DNA of 64,000 nucleotides from Sphingomonas alpina (GCF_014490665.1 NZ_CP061038.1:4734501-4798500); one strand, 5' to 3'; positions 28,775-38,340 are shown, counted from the stretch's first letter. Numbers and translations: made by a program. The notes: generated from the letters alone by a model not told the origin.

Positions 28775-29992
28775 ATGTCCGATCAGATCAATCGTGTCGT
28801 CCTCGCCTATTCCGGCGGTCTGGACACCAGCGTGATCCTGAAATGGCTGCAACAGACCTATAATTGCGAGGTGGTGACCTTCACCGCCGATCTCGGTCAG
28901 GGCGAGGAACTCGCGCCGGCGCGCGCCAAGGCCGAGCTGATGGGCGTGAAGCCCGAGCACATCTTCATCGACGATCTGCGCGAGGAATTCGTGCGCGATT
29001 ATGTCTTCCCGATGATGCGCTCCAACGCCCTGTACGAGGGATTGTATCTGCTCGGCACCTCGATCGCCCGGCCGCTGATCGCCAAGCGCCAGGTCGAGAT
29101 CGCCAAGCTGGTCGGCGCCGATGCGGTCAGCCATGGCGCGACCGGCAAGGGTAACGACCAGGTGCGCTTCGAGCTCGGCTATTACGCGCTCGCGCCCGAT
29201 ATCAAGGTGATCGCGCCTTGGCGCGAATGGGACCTGACCAGCCGTACCGCGCTGATCGCCTTTGCCGAACAGCATCAGATTCCGGTGCCCAAGGACAAGC
29301 GCGGCGAATCGCCCTTTTCGACCGACGCCAACATGCTGCACACCTCGTCGGAAGGAAAAGTGCTTGAGGATCCGTGGGACGAGGTCCCCGACTATGTCTA
29401 TTCGCGCACCGTCAATCCGGAGGATGCGCCGAATGAACCGGAGACGATCACGGTCGATTTCGAACGCGGTGACGGCGTCGCGATCAATGGTGTCGGCATG
29501 TCGCCCGCGACGCTGCTGGAAACGCTCAACGAGATGGGTCGCCGGCATGGCATCGGCCGGCTCGATTTGGTCGAGAACCGTTTCGTCGGCATGAAGTCGC
29601 GCGGCATGTACGAAACGCCGGGCGGTACCATCTATCACCTCGCGCATCGTGGGATCGAACAGCTGACGCTCGACCGCGGTGCGGCGCACCTCAAGGACGA
29701 GCTCGCGCCGCGCTATGCCGAGCTGATCTATAACGGCTTCTGGTTCTCGCCGGAGCGCGAGATGCTCCAGGCGGCGATCGACCATAGCCAGGAAAAGGTC
29801 TCGGGCACGGTCCGGCTCAAGCTCTACAAGGGGTCGGTCATCGTCACGGGCCGCAAATCGCCCAATTCGCTCTACTCGGAAAAGGTCGTGACCTTCGAGG
29901 ACGATCAGGGCGCCTATGATCAGCGCGACGCGGCGGGCTTTATCAAGCTCAACGCCTTGCGGTTACGCTTGCTGGGCCGTCGCGATCGGTAA
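28775..29992 (+). CDS. argG: Argininosuccinate synthase
   Basis: 405 aa from [21 protein letters not shown]. Catalyses citrulline + aspartate + ATP to argininosuccinate, the penultimate arginine step. PP-loop ATP-binding motif [12 protein letters not shown] at about 10-21, [13 protein letters not shown] (aspartate and citrulline site) and [16 protein letters not shown] are conserved. Length matches the family (about 400-450). A palindrome follows the stop codon. No other arginine genes lie nearby. Confidence 0.97.
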   Translation: MSDQINRVVLAYSGGLDTSVILKWLQQTYNCEVVTFTADLGQGEELAPARAKAELMGVKPEHIFIDDLREEFVRDYVFPMMRSNALYEGLYLLGTSIARPLIAKRQVEIAKLVGADAVSHGATGKGNDQVRFELGYYALAPDIKVIAPWREWDLTSRTALIAFAEQHQIPVPKDKRGESPFSTDANMLHTSSEGKVLEDPWDEVPDYVYSRTVNPEDAPNEPETITVDFERGDGVAINGVGMSPATLLETLNEMGRRHGIGRLDLVENRFVGMKSRGMYETPGGTIYHLAHRGIEQLTLDRGAAHLKDELAPRYAELIYNGFWFSPEREMLQAAIDHSQEKVSGTVRLKLYKGSVIVTGRKSPNSLYSEKVVTFEDDQGAYDQRDAAGFIKLNALRLRLLGRRDR

Positions 29993-29999
29993 TTTTCAA

Positions 30000-30026
30000 A
30001 TCCTCCCCGGGCTTGCCGGGGAGGTG
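30000..30026 (+). terminator. Hairpin after argG
   Basis: CCTCCCCGGGCTTGCCGGGGAGG forms a near-perfect stem of about nine base pairs with a short loop 8 bp after the argG stop codon. No T-tract follows, so it may end transcription less efficiently or protect the mRNA 3' end. Confidence 0.5.
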
Positions 30027-30079
30027 TGAGAGCAAGATCGGGAACCGCAATTTAACTGTCGCCCGCCTAATGGCAGGAC

Positions 30080-31849
30080 ATGGACTATGGGGATCAGCGG
30101 GGGATAAAGGGCGACGCGCTGGCCGCGTTCGTGCTTGCGTTCCTGCTTGCCGCCGCCTGGTCCTGGCGCGACTGGCACCAATTGTCGGCACTGCGGCTGC
30201 CCGACACCGATGATGTCATGCGCTTGCAGCAGATTCGCGACTGGCTCGGCGGGCAGCGTTTTTCCGATCTCGCCCAGCATCGCCTGGGGTTTCCGCCGGG
30301 TGTTGCCATGCACTGGTCGCGGCTGCCCGACCTGGTGCCGGGCGGCCTGATTGCCGGCCTGACCCCGTTCGTCGGGCGGCACGCGGCCGAGATCGCCGCA
30401 GTGATCGCCTGGCCGGCGCTGCTGCTGGCCATGGCGCTGCTGCTGATCGCCCGAATCGCCCGGGCGCTCGGCGGGGCGGAGATCGCCCGTACCGCCTTGA
30501 TCGTGGCGGCGATCGCCTATCCCGCAACGACGATCTTCCTGCCCGGACGCATCGACCATCATGGGCTGCAGATCGTACTGCTGCTCATCGTCGTCCATGC
30601 GCTGGTTCACGTGTCCGACATGTCGCGCGGCCTGACTGCCGGACTGGCGGCGGCGCTCAGCATCGCGATCGGTCTCGAGACGCTGCCGTTGCTGGCGGTC
30701 GCGGGCATCGTGCTGGTTGTCGGCTGGGCATGGGGCCGGCGTGGTGCGGATGACGCGCTGATGGGTTTCGGCATCGCGCTCGCCGCGGGATTGCTGGCCG
30801 CCAATACCGTGCTCAAGACCGAGCAGTTCGATTTCGCCGCCTGCGATGGCTTTACCGCGACGGTGTGGCGCGCAAGCCAGTTTGCCGCATTCGCGCCGAT
30901 CGTGCTCTCGATCGCCGGTTATGCCAGCGCGCGCCGCGATGTTCGTGCCGGCCTTGCCGTTGCGCTTGCAGTCGCCGCTGCCTGGGGCCTGTGGCTGGTC
31001 GCACCGGCCTGTCTCTCGCCCTATGGCGGGGTCGATCCGCTGCTCGCCCGGCTCTGGCTCGATAATGTCGGCGAGGCGCAGTCCCTGTTTGCCGCCCGTC
31101 CTGAGGTCGCGATCGGCTATGCCGGGCTGATGGTCGCGGGGATCGCCGCGAGCCTGTGGCGCTGGCACTCGACGCGCGACGGCTATTGGTCGGTGCTGCT
31201 CGCCTTTCAGATCGCCGCGCTGGCGCTCAGCATGGCGCAGCTGCGCGGCGCTTATGCCGGCGCGATCCTCGCCGCGCCCGCGCTGGCGGCGGTGATCGCA
31301 GCCGCGCGGCGACGCGGATCGGCCTGGCTGACGGCGGCTTGGCTGGGGTCGGCAGGCATGCTGTACCCGCTCGCCGCGACCGCGTTCATCCCGCAGCCCG
31401 AAGTATCGGCACCGGCGTCGCCCGCGGTGCAGGCCGGCGGCGGCTGCACCTCGCCCGAGGCGCTCGCCGAAATCGGGGCGCTCGCCGAAGGGAGGCTGAT
31501 CGCGCCGCTCGACCTCGGCGCTTATGCGCTGGCCTCGTCCCGGCTGACGGTGCTCGGCGCCCCCTATCATCGCAACAACAAGGGCAATCTGGCGGTCTAT
31601 CGCTTCTTTCTCGGCACGCCCGATCAGGCCCGGTCGATCGCGGGAACGTGGCGGATTCGTTATGTCGCGCTGTGTTCCGACAGCTTCGTCGAGCTTGGCG
31701 CGGGGGTGACCGGCGACCGCCGGCACCTGCTGGCACAGCTGCGACAGGGCCGAATTCCGCCCTGGATGCGACCGATCGGCCAGAATAGCAGTGGATTGAG
31801 CCTGTTTGTAGTCGAACCGCGCTTGTTTGCTTCGCATTCCTCGCGGTAA
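30080..31849 (+). CDS. Polytopic membrane protein of unknown function (GT-C-like)
   Basis: 589 aa with about ten to twelve predicted helices. The first outside loop contains LPDTDDVMRLQQIRDWLGG and HRLGFPPGVAMHWSRLPDLVPG, and the next loop DHHGLQ. The acidic TDD near the N-terminus resembles the DxD/ExD motif of GT-C glycosyltransferases and oligosaccharyltransferases, but no clear family assignment is possible from sequence. The C-terminal third is a soluble domain with three cysteines (AGGGCTSPEALAEIG, RYVALCSDS). The gene is 3 bp ahead of another unknown membrane protein, so the two form a likely operon. Confidence 0.55.
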   Translation: MDYGDQRGIKGDALAAFVLAFLLAAAWSWRDWHQLSALRLPDTDDVMRLQQIRDWLGGQRFSDLAQHRLGFPPGVAMHWSRLPDLVPGGLIAGLTPFVGRHAAEIAAVIAWPALLLAMALLLIARIARALGGAEIARTALIVAAIAYPATTIFLPGRIDHHGLQIVLLLIVVHALVHVSDMSRGLTAGLAAALSIAIGLETLPLLAVAGIVLVVGWAWGRRGADDALMGFGIALAAGLLAANTVLKTEQFDFAACDGFTATVWRASQFAAFAPIVLSIAGYASARRDVRAGLAVALAVAAAWGLWLVAPACLSPYGGVDPLLARLWLDNVGEAQSLFAARPEVAIGYAGLMVAGIAASLWRWHSTRDGYWSVLLAFQIAALALSMAQLRGAYAGAILAAPALAAVIAAARRRGSAWLTAAWLGSAGMLYPLAATAFIPQPEVSAPASPAVQAGGGCTSPEALAEIGALAEGRLIAPLDLGAYALASSRLTVLGAPYHRNNKGNLAVYRFFLGTPDQARSIAGTWRIRYVALCSDSFVELGAGVTGDRRHLLAQLRQGRIPPWMRPIGQNSSGLSLFVVEPRLFASHSSR

Positions 31850-31852
31850 GGC

Positions 31853-33472
31853 GTGATCATGCAGGGGGACACCGACAGGCTGCACTGGTGGCAGACACGC
31901 TGGTTCGTGGCGTTGATGGTGCTCGTCTCGATCATTCCGCTGTTGAAGCCCGACATTCCACCGCTGGTCGACCTGCCCGGCCATATGGGCCGCTACCGGG
32001 TCCAGCTCGATATCGGGAGCTATCCCTGGCTGAGTGACTGGTATGATTTCAAATGGTCGCTGATCGGTAATCTCGGTGTCGATCTGCTGGTCGTCCCGCT
32101 GACGCCGATCTTCGGGCTTGAGCTGTCGGTCAAGCTGATCGTCATCGCCATCCCGGCGCTGACCGTGCTCGGCCTGTTATGGATCGCACGCGAGGTGCAT
32201 GGCCGCATCCCGGCGACCGCCCTGTTCGCGCTGCCGCTGGCGTATAGTTTCCCGTTCCAGTTCGGCTTCGTCAATTTTGCGCTGGCAATGGCGATCGCGC
32301 TGAACGCCTTCGCGCTGTGGCTGCGGCTTGCCCGGCTTGGGCATTTGCGGCTGCGCGCCATCATCTTCGTGCCGCTCTCCTGCGCGCTGTGGTTGTGCCA
32401 CACCTTTGGCTGGGGCGTGCTCGGCGTGCTCGCCTTCTCGTCGGAGATGATCCGCCAGCATGACGCGATCCGCGGCAAGGGGTGGCGGCACTGGGGCCTT
32501 GCCTGGGTGCGCGCCGGGCTTGCCTGCGTGCCGCTCGCCCTGCCGATGGTGTTGATGGTCGCCTGGCGCACGGGCAATCACGTCACCGGCCAGACCGGCG
32601 ACTGGTTCAACTGGCGCGCCAAGGTCGGCTGGCTGACCATGGTGCTGAAGGACCGGTGGCAATTCTTCGACATCGCCTCGACCGCGGTGCTCTATCTCAT
32701 CCTGTTCAAGGGCTTTCGCGACCCGGCGATCGAATATTCGCGCAATCTGGGGCTGTCGGCTTTGTTCCTGGCTGCCGTGTTCATCATCCTGCCGCGCATC
32801 GTGTTCGGTTCCGCCTATGCCGATATGCGCCTCGCGCCGTTCCTGCTCGCGATCGCGCTGATCTCGCTGCGCCCCCGCCCGGGCCTGTCGATCCGCGGCA
32901 CTGCGTTCCTTGCGGTGCTGGGCTGCGCTTTCTTTCTGGTGCGAATGGGTGCGGGCACGGTCAGCTACTGGATGTTCGATCAGCGCTATGATCGCGAGCT
33001 GGCGGCGCTTAATCACGTGCCCGTCGGCGCGCGGCTGGTCAGCTTCATCGGCGAAGAATGCGGCAACAAATGGCTGATGTCGCGGCTCGAACATATGCCG
33101 GCGATCGCACTGGAACGGCGGCTCGCCTATACCAATGATCAATGGTCGATGCCGGGCGCGCAGCTGCTGACCACCAAATATACCAGGGCGCTCAATTTCG
33201 CCCATGATCCGTCGCAGGTCGTGACCAGCGCGCAATGCCCGCGCGAATTCTGGCGTCCGCTGATCCGCTCATTGGCGCGTTTTCCGCGCGACGCGTTCGA
33301 TTATGTGTGGCTGATCCAGCCGCCCGTATACGACCCCAAATTCAATGCCGGGCTGATCGAGGTGTGGCGTGACGGATCGAGCGTATTGTACAAGGTCGAC
33401 CATTCGAAGCCCGGGCCGGATGTGCCGGATTCCGAACTCTATCCGAAATATGTCCGGCGGGTGCCTTTTTGA
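31853..33472 (+). CDS. Polytopic membrane protein of unknown function
   Basis: 539 aa; start GTG at 31853 or ATG at 31859 (the latter spaced better from GGTAAGG). About ten helices fill residues 15-365; the segment PPLVDLPGHMGRYRVQLDIGSYPWLSDWYDFKWSLIGNLGVDLL sits in the first outside loop. The last 160 residues are soluble and contain FIGEECGNKWLMSRLEHMPAIALERR and CPREFWRPLIRSL. The overall layout (membrane half plus soluble tail) parallels the neighbour, and both lack a known family signature. Possibly glycan or lipid carrier handling, but that is only inferred from the GT-C-like topology. Confidence 0.55.
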   Translation: MIMQGDTDRLHWWQTRWFVALMVLVSIIPLLKPDIPPLVDLPGHMGRYRVQLDIGSYPWLSDWYDFKWSLIGNLGVDLLVVPLTPIFGLELSVKLIVIAIPALTVLGLLWIAREVHGRIPATALFALPLAYSFPFQFGFVNFALAMAIALNAFALWLRLARLGHLRLRAIIFVPLSCALWLCHTFGWGVLGVLAFSSEMIRQHDAIRGKGWRHWGLAWVRAGLACVPLALPMVLMVAWRTGNHVTGQTGDWFNWRAKVGWLTMVLKDRWQFFDIASTAVLYLILFKGFRDPAIEYSRNLGLSALFLAAVFIILPRIVFGSAYADMRLAPFLLAIALISLRPRPGLSIRGTAFLAVLGCAFFLVRMGAGTVSYWMFDQRYDRELAALNHVPVGARLVSFIGEECGNKWLMSRLEHMPAIALERRLAYTNDQWSMPGAQLLTTKYTRALNFAHDPSQVVTSAQCPREFWRPLIRSLARFPRDAFDYVWLIQPPVYDPKFNAGLIEVWRDGSSVLYKVDHSKPGPDVPDSELYPKYVRRVPF

Positions 33473-33476
33473 TATG

Positions 33477-33567
33477 TAAGCCGGCACCGGCCCGCTCCCC
33501 CACCCGGCCACCCATAGAATACACTGCCGTTGGGTGGCCGGTTGGGGGAGCGGGCCGGTACCGGCTT
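33477..33567. repeat. C-rich palindromic repeat, copy 2 (GCCCGCTCCC family)
   Basis: AAGCCGGCACCGGCCCGCTC and its complement GAGCGGGCCGGTACCGGCTT, about 35 bp arms with a 20-base spacer. It sits between two convergent genes, ending at 33472 and 33566; its right end overlaps the TAA stop of the minus-strand gene. Likely a bidirectional terminator. Matches the core of copies at 16527 and 63331. Confidence 0.75.
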
Positions 33568-34714
33568 ACTCGAAAAACGACTCTACGTCTTTTTTGAACG
33601 GTGTCAGCGCGCCGAGATATTCCTGATCCGATTCGACCGCCTCGCGCTCACGCTCCAGGAATGTTTCGATCGCGCGGCGGAAATTCGGGTCCGGAATATA
33701 ATGCGCCGACCAGGTGGTGACCGGAACATAGCCGCGCGCCAGCTTATGCTCGCCCTGCGCGCCCGCTTCGACCGTCGCCAGGCCGCGCGCGATCGCGGCG
33801 TCGATCGCCTGGTAGTAACAAAGCTCGAAATGCAGGAAGGGCACTTCCTCGATACAGCCCCAATACCGGCCATAAAGCGTGTCCGCGCCGATCAGGTTGA
33901 GCGCGCCCGCGATCGGTGCGCCGTCCCGCTCGGCGAGGATCAGCAATACGCTGTCCGCCATACGTTGCCCGAGCAGCGAAAAGAACTGCCGTGTCAGATA
34001 GGGGCGCCCCCATTTGCGGGATCCGGTATCCTGATAGAAGATCCAGAAGGCGTCCCAATCGGCCTCGCTGATCTCGGCGCCGGTCAAATGGCGGATCGTC
34101 AGCCCCTCGACCGCGGCGGCGCGCTCCTTGCGGATCGCCTTGCGCTTGCGGCTGGCGAGGCAGCCGAGAAAATCGTCGAACCCGGCATAACCCTGGTTGC
34201 GCCAGTGGAATTGCGTCCCCGCACGGATCAGCCAGCCGGCCGCTTCGAACAACGGCAGCTGGTCGGGGTCGATGAAGGTGGCGTGCGCCGACGACAGACC
34301 ATGCTGGTCGGTCACCGCCTCGATCGCGGCGATCAGCGGCGCGGCCAGCGCGGCATCGCGCAGCAACAGGCGTGGGCCGGGCACGGGGGTGAAGGGCACT
34401 GCGACCTGCAGCTTGGGATAATATTGGCCGCCGGCGCGCTCCCACGCATCGGCCCAGCCATGGTCGAAGACATATTCGCCCTGGCTGTGGCTCTTGGCAT
34501 AGGCGGGCGCGATCGCGCCGGGTGCGCCGTCCGCAGCGTCGACCACGATCGGGATCGGCTGCCATCCGGCCTGCGCGGTGGCGCTGCCTGAATCCTCGAG
34601 GATCGACAAAAAGGCGTGGCTGAGAAAAGGATTGCCGGTCCCGGCACACGCATCCCAGTCGGCGGGCGCGATGGCGGCGACGCCGTGAGCGATTCGGGCG
34701 GTGACGGCGGTCAT
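33566..34714 (-). CDS. GNAT/FemAB-like acyltransferase (DUF482 type)
   Basis: 382 aa from MTAVTARIAHGVAAIAPADW (34714). The fold repeats two GNAT-like halves, as in DUF482/peptidogalycan-related proteins: GNPFLSHAFLSILEDSGS at the start, YVFDHGWADAWERAGGQYYPKLQVAVPFTPVPGPRLL, and LASRKRKAIRKERAAA in the middle. It probably transfers an acyl or aminoacyl group to a cell-wall or surface substrate; the acceptor is unknown. An earlier start would add a Pro/Arg-rich segment without coding character. Confidence 0.8.
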   Translation of the reverse strand: MTAVTARIAHGVAAIAPADWDACAGTGNPFLSHAFLSILEDSGSATAQAGWQPIPIVVDAADGAPGAIAPAYAKSHSQGEYVFDHGWADAWERAGGQYYPKLQVAVPFTPVPGPRLLLRDAALAAPLIAAIEAVTDQHGLSSAHATFIDPDQLPLFEAAGWLIRAGTQFHWRNQGYAGFDDFLGCLASRKRKAIRKERAAAVEGLTIRHLTGAEISEADWDAFWIFYQDTGSRKWGRPYLTRQFFSLLGQRMADSVLLILAERDGAPIAGALNLIGADTLYGRYWGCIEEVPFLHFELCYYQAIDAAIARGLATVEAGAQGEHKLARGYVPVTTWSAHYIPDPNFRRAIETFLEREREAVESDQEYLGALTPFKKDVESFFE

Positions 34715-34779
34715 TGTCCCTAAGGTAGAGGCGGGGGCCGGTCGCTCCAAGGTGGGATCTGGGTTTGTTTCGGGTTTAG

Positions 34780-35721
34780 ATGCGGCGGGCGCGAGCGTGT
34801 ATGGCCGTGTCGATGGCGAGGAGCGGGAATTTGGCGCGAATATCATCGACGGGGGCAACATCGGCGCACACATCCCCGGGCGGATCGCCCTTGGCTGCAT
34901 CGACCGCCGGCCGGCTGTGGGCGCGCCACGCAATGCCGGTGACGATCGGCGCCTCGATATGGGCGGTGCTGGCCCTGGCCAGTGCGCTTCAGGGGCAGAT
35001 TTTCGCACTTTACCATGGTCAGGCCCAGGATTGGTGGTCATCGCTCGGCTATAGCGTCGCGGTCTTTTCGGTCTGGGGGGCGCTCACCCCCGTCGTGCTG
35101 AAGGCGGCGGCGTGGATCGCGCAAAGGCCTGCCCTGGTTTCACGTATTGCATATCATCTGCTGTGCCTGCCGGCGTTCGTTGCAGCGCACATGCTGGTTT
35201 TCGTTGTCCTCTACTGGCCGGTATACGGTACCGGCCTCTCGCCCGTCGAAATGGCGCGGCCGGTTCTGCTCGCCAATCTGGACAAGGCTGTTTTTGCCTA
35301 TCTCGCATTGGTGGCGCTGGATCATTTTCGCAGGCCGGGCGGCCGTCGAGCCCGCGGCCCGGAAAGTCATGATCTTGCGGTTCCCACCGCACCTGTGGAG
35401 GGATTGTGGAGTCGTGCGGGCGGCATCTCGCGGCTCACCCCGTACCGGGAAATCGACTGGATCGCCGCAGCCGGTGACTATGCCGAAGTCCATGCCAATG
35501 GCAGCCACCGGCTGATCGACCGATCGCTCTCGAGCCTTGCCGAGGAATTGCCGCCGGGCGAGTTTGCGAGAATCCATCGCAGCACCATCGTGCGCCTCGA
35601 TCGTGTGCGTGAAGTGCGCGGCCTCGGGCGCGGGGATGCCAGCGTCGTTTTTCACAATGGTACGTCGTTGCGCCTCAGCCGGCGCTATCGCGACAATCTG
35701 GCGGCGCATTTCCCGGTCTGA
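34780..35721 (+). CDS. Membrane-anchored LytTR DNA-binding protein
   Basis: Up to 313 aa. Four helices (about 55-170) are followed by a LytTR DNA-binding domain (about 220-310: LTPYREIDWIAAAGDYAEVHANGSHRLIDRSLSSLAEELP, FARIHRSTIVRLDRVREVRG). The LytTR domain binds direct repeats and usually follows a sensor or a response-regulator receiver domain; here the sensor is the membrane part. The true start is uncertain: a TTG at 34831 has GAGGAG at good distance, and MPVTIG at 34933 is another option, since the first 50 residues are low in hydrophobicity. No histidine kinase gene is adjacent. Confidence 0.72.
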   Translation: MRRARACMAVSMARSGNLARISSTGATSAHTSPGGSPLAASTAGRLWARHAMPVTIGASIWAVLALASALQGQIFALYHGQAQDWWSSLGYSVAVFSVWGALTPVVLKAAAWIAQRPALVSRIAYHLLCLPAFVAAHMLVFVVLYWPVYGTGLSPVEMARPVLLANLDKAVFAYLALVALDHFRRPGGRRARGPESHDLAVPTAPVEGLWSRAGGISRLTPYREIDWIAAAGDYAEVHANGSHRLIDRSLSSLAEELPPGEFARIHRSTIVRLDRVREVRGLGRGDASVVFHNGTSLRLSRRYRDNLAAHFPV

Positions 35722-35824
35722 CTCCCGCCGGGCGACGCGGCGATCCCGCTCACAGGGATGCGCTCGATCCCCCCGATTTCGCCTCGCAAAGGTCTCGCTC
35801 TCATGACAGGACGGGACCCAATCG

Positions 35825-36589
35825 ATGCGCTTCCTCTCTCTTGTGGCTGCGGCCGCCTTGCTGCTCGCGGTGCCGGCATCGTCCGCGCCAAAAGCCACCA
35901 GGCCCGCATCCAACGCCGTGCTGGTCATCGGCGCGCTGCACGACCTGCATCCTCGGGAGCCGGGATTCGGCTATGCGGACCTGCGTTCGGCAATCCTGGC
36001 ATTCCGGCCCGACATACTGGTGCTTGAAGTGCGGCCCGACGAACTGTCCGGGAAGAAGGAAACGCCGGGACGTCCCGAATATCCGGCGGTCATCTGGCCG
36101 CTTCTAACCAGCCTGAACGCCCAAACCGTCGCGATGGAGCCGGGCGGCGAGACGTTCAAAGCGCTCTCGTCCGGTGCCGGTGCGGCATTCGCGGCGATGC
36201 GCCAGCGGGATCCGGAAGGCGCAGCGGCACTCGCCAGGCTGGAGACGGCCATGGAAGACAGCCTGTTGTCGTACTGGGGCAGTGCGGGCCAGGTGCAGGA
36301 TGCCACGACCGCCGCGCTCGCCGGTGGGCTGCAAGCACTACAGCTCGGGCTGGTCGGCCCCTCCTATGCGATCGTGCAGGGGCAATGGGACCGCCATATG
36401 GCCGATTGCGTCCGGCGAACGGTGGCGGCCAATCCGAACAAGCGGGTATTGGTATTGGGGAGCTTCAAAAACCGCGCCATGCTGGAGGAAGCCGTCCGGC
36501 ACACCGCGGCGAGGCGCCTGATCGATGCGCAGCAATGGCTGGACACGCTCCCGGCCGCGAGTTCGGCCGCGCTTACCCCGCGATCTTGA
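35825..36589 (+). CDS. Secreted TraB/GumN-like hypothetical protein
   Basis: 254 aa. Signal peptide MRFLSLVAAAALLLAVPASSA. The mature part begins VLVIGALHDLHPREPGFGYADLRSAILAFRPDILVLEV, reminiscent of the HD motif region of the TraB/GumN/ChaN superfamily, and ends RVLVLGSFKNRAMLEEAVRH. The resemblance is partial, so the family is tentative. No partner gene is evident; its 3' end overlaps ridA by 17 bp. Confidence 0.5.
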   Translation: MRFLSLVAAAALLLAVPASSAPKATRPASNAVLVIGALHDLHPREPGFGYADLRSAILAFRPDILVLEVRPDELSGKKETPGRPEYPAVIWPLLTSLNAQTVAMEPGGETFKALSSGAGAAFAAMRQRDPEGAAALARLETAMEDSLLSYWGSAGQVQDATTAALAGGLQALQLGLVGPSYAIVQGQWDRHMADCVRRTVAANPNKRVLVLGSFKNRAMLEEAVRHTAARRLIDAQQWLDTLPAASSAALTPRS

Positions 36590-37037
36590 CGATCGCGTCG
36601 ATCTCCACTGCTGCGCCGCGCGGCAGGGCCGGTACGCCGACCGCGCTGCGCGCGTGCTTGCCGGCGTCGCCGAACAGCGCCTCCATCAGGTCGGACGCGC
36701 CATTGGCGACCAAAGGCTGGTCGGTGAAATCGCCCGCCGAATTGATGAATACGCCGAGCTTCACGATCCGCTCTACCCGGTGCAGTTCGCCCAGCGCGCG
36801 CTTCATCTGCGCGACCAGCATCAGCCCGCAGCGCTGCGCTGCCTCCTGGCCATAGGCCAGATCCTTGTCCTCGCCGATCCGCCCGGTCATCACCACGCCG
36901 TCCTTGAACGGCAGCTGGCCCGAGATATGGAGCAGCCCGCCGGCTTCGACGGCCGGAACATAGGAAGCGATCGGTGCCGCGGCCTCGGGTAAAGTGAGGC
37001 CGAGTTCGGCGAGCTTGGTGGCGATTCTGTCGGTCAT
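36573..37037 (-). CDS. RidA family enamine/imine deaminase
   Basis: 154 aa, the typical RidA/YjgF/UK114 length or slightly longer. The subunit forms a trimer with the active-site cleft at subunit interfaces; ISGQLPF and the C-terminal VEIDAIVKIA fit the family, while a strict Arg105-type motif is not evident. It removes reactive enamines formed by PLP enzymes such as threonine dehydratase. The gene is convergent with 35825-36589 and 58 bp past the AlaC-type aminotransferase gene on the same strand, itself a PLP enzyme. Confidence 0.88.
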   Translation of the reverse strand: MTDRIATKLAELGLTLPEAAAPIASYVPAVEAGGLLHISGQLPFKDGVVMTGRIGEDKDLAYGQEAAQRCGLMLVAQMKRALGELHRVERIVKLGVFINSAGDFTDQPLVANGASDLMEALFGDAGKHARSAVGVPALPRGAAVEIDAIVKIAG

Positions 37038-37095
37038 GGCGCCTCGATGACGCGCCCCGGGGGGCGCGTCAATCCAGTGTCGGCAAACCGCCCCG

Positions 37096-38301
37096 TCAGG
37101 CCGAGCGCGCCGGCGTATTCACGCCCATGCTCTGCAGATATTTTTTCACGTTGCGCGCCGCCTGGCGCAGCCTTTGCTCATTCTCGACCATCGCGATGCG
37201 CACGAAACCCTCGCCATTTTCGCCGTAACCGACGCCCGGCGCGACTGCGACCTTGGCATGGGTGAGCAGTTGCTTGGAGAATTCGAGGCTGCCGAGATGC
37301 GCGAGCGCCGGCGGCAGCGGCGCCCAGGCGAACATCGATGCGCGCGGCGAGGGGATGTCCCATCCGGCGCGGCCGAAGCTTTCGACCAGCACGTCGCGGC
37401 GATGCTGGTACAGCTTGCGGTTCTGCTCGACGATGTCCTGCGGCCCGTTGATCGCGGCGACCGCGGCCGCCTGGATCGGGGTGAAGGCGCCGTAATCGAG
37501 ATAGGATTTCACGCGCGTCAGCGCGGCGATCAGCGTCGGGTTGCCGACCGCAAAGCCGATCCGCCACCCGGCCATCGAATAGGTCTTCGACAGCGAAGTG
37601 AATTCGACCGCGACATCCTTTGCACCCGGCACCTGCAGGATGGATGGGGTCGGCTGGCCGTCATAATAAAGCTCGGAATAGGCCAGGTCGGACAGCACCC
37701 AGAGCTTGTGCTCCTTGGCGAAGGCGACGACGCGTTCGTAGAAAGCAAGATCGACCACTTCGGCGGTCGGGTTCGACGGATAGCCCATCACCAGCACGCT
37801 CGGGCGCGGCACGGTGAATGCCATCGCCCGCTCCAGCGCTTCGAAATACTGCTCGTCGGGCGTGGTCGGCACGCTGCGGATCGTCGCGCCGGCGATGATG
37901 AAGCCGAAGGTGTGGATCGGATAGCTCGGATTGGGCGCAAGCACGACATCGCCCGGCGCGGTGATCGCCTGGGCGAGATTGGCGAGGCCTTCCTTGGACC
38001 CGAGCGTCACGACGACCTCGGTATCGGGGTTCAGGTCGACGCCGAAGCGGCGCTTGTAATAGCCGCTCTGCGCCTTGCGCAGCCCGGGTATGCCCTTGGA
38101 GGCCGAATAGCCATGCGCATCGGGCTTGCGCGCGACCTCGCACAATTTCTCGATCACATGCGGCGGCGGCGGCAGATCGGGATTGCCCATGCCGAGATCG
38201 ATGATGTCCTCGCCGCCCGCTCGCGCCTCGGCCCGCATCGCGTTCACTTCGGCGATGACATAGGGCGGCAGGCGGCGGATGCGGTAGAAATCGTCGGACA
38301 T
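37096..38301 (-). CDS. Class I/II aminotransferase, AlaC-type
   Basis: 401 aa from MSDDFYRIRRLPPYVIAEVNAMRAEARAGGEDIIDLGMGNPDLPPPPHV. Fold-type I PLP enzyme; the Schiff-base lysine lies in FTSLSKTYSMAGWRIGFAVG. The N-terminal motif and length fit alanine aminotransferase AlaC/YfdZ and related LL-DAP aminotransferases. The most likely reaction is transamination of alanine and 2-oxoglutarate. A repeat with two hairpins lies just upstream. Confidence 0.88.
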   Translation of the reverse strand: MSDDFYRIRRLPPYVIAEVNAMRAEARAGGEDIIDLGMGNPDLPPPPHVIEKLCEVARKPDAHGYSASKGIPGLRKAQSGYYKRRFGVDLNPDTEVVVTLGSKEGLANLAQAITAPGDVVLAPNPSYPIHTFGFIIAGATIRSVPTTPDEQYFEALERAMAFTVPRPSVLVMGYPSNPTAEVVDLAFYERVVAFAKEHKLWVLSDLAYSELYYDGQPTPSILQVPGAKDVAVEFTSLSKTYSMAGWRIGFAVGNPTLIAALTRVKSYLDYGAFTPIQAAAVAAINGPQDIVEQNRKLYQHRRDVLVESFGRAGWDIPSPRASMFAWAPLPPALAHLGSLEFSKQLLTHAKVAVAPGVGYGENGEGFVRIAMVENEQRLRQAARNVKKYLQSMGVNTPARSA

Positions 38302-38340
38302 GGCATGAGATTCCGGTTGGAGGGAGTGGCCTCCATACGT

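Noticed and set aside
29996..31984. A 662-codon minus-strand frame
   Set aside because: Mirror of the membrane-protein gene at 30080; basic, low-complexity translation and no motif.
34780..34930. A separate small gene in the leader of the LytTR gene
   Set aside because: The Ser/Ala/Arg-rich segment has no Shine-Dalgarno of its own and no family resemblance; it is probably untranslated leader or a spurious extension.
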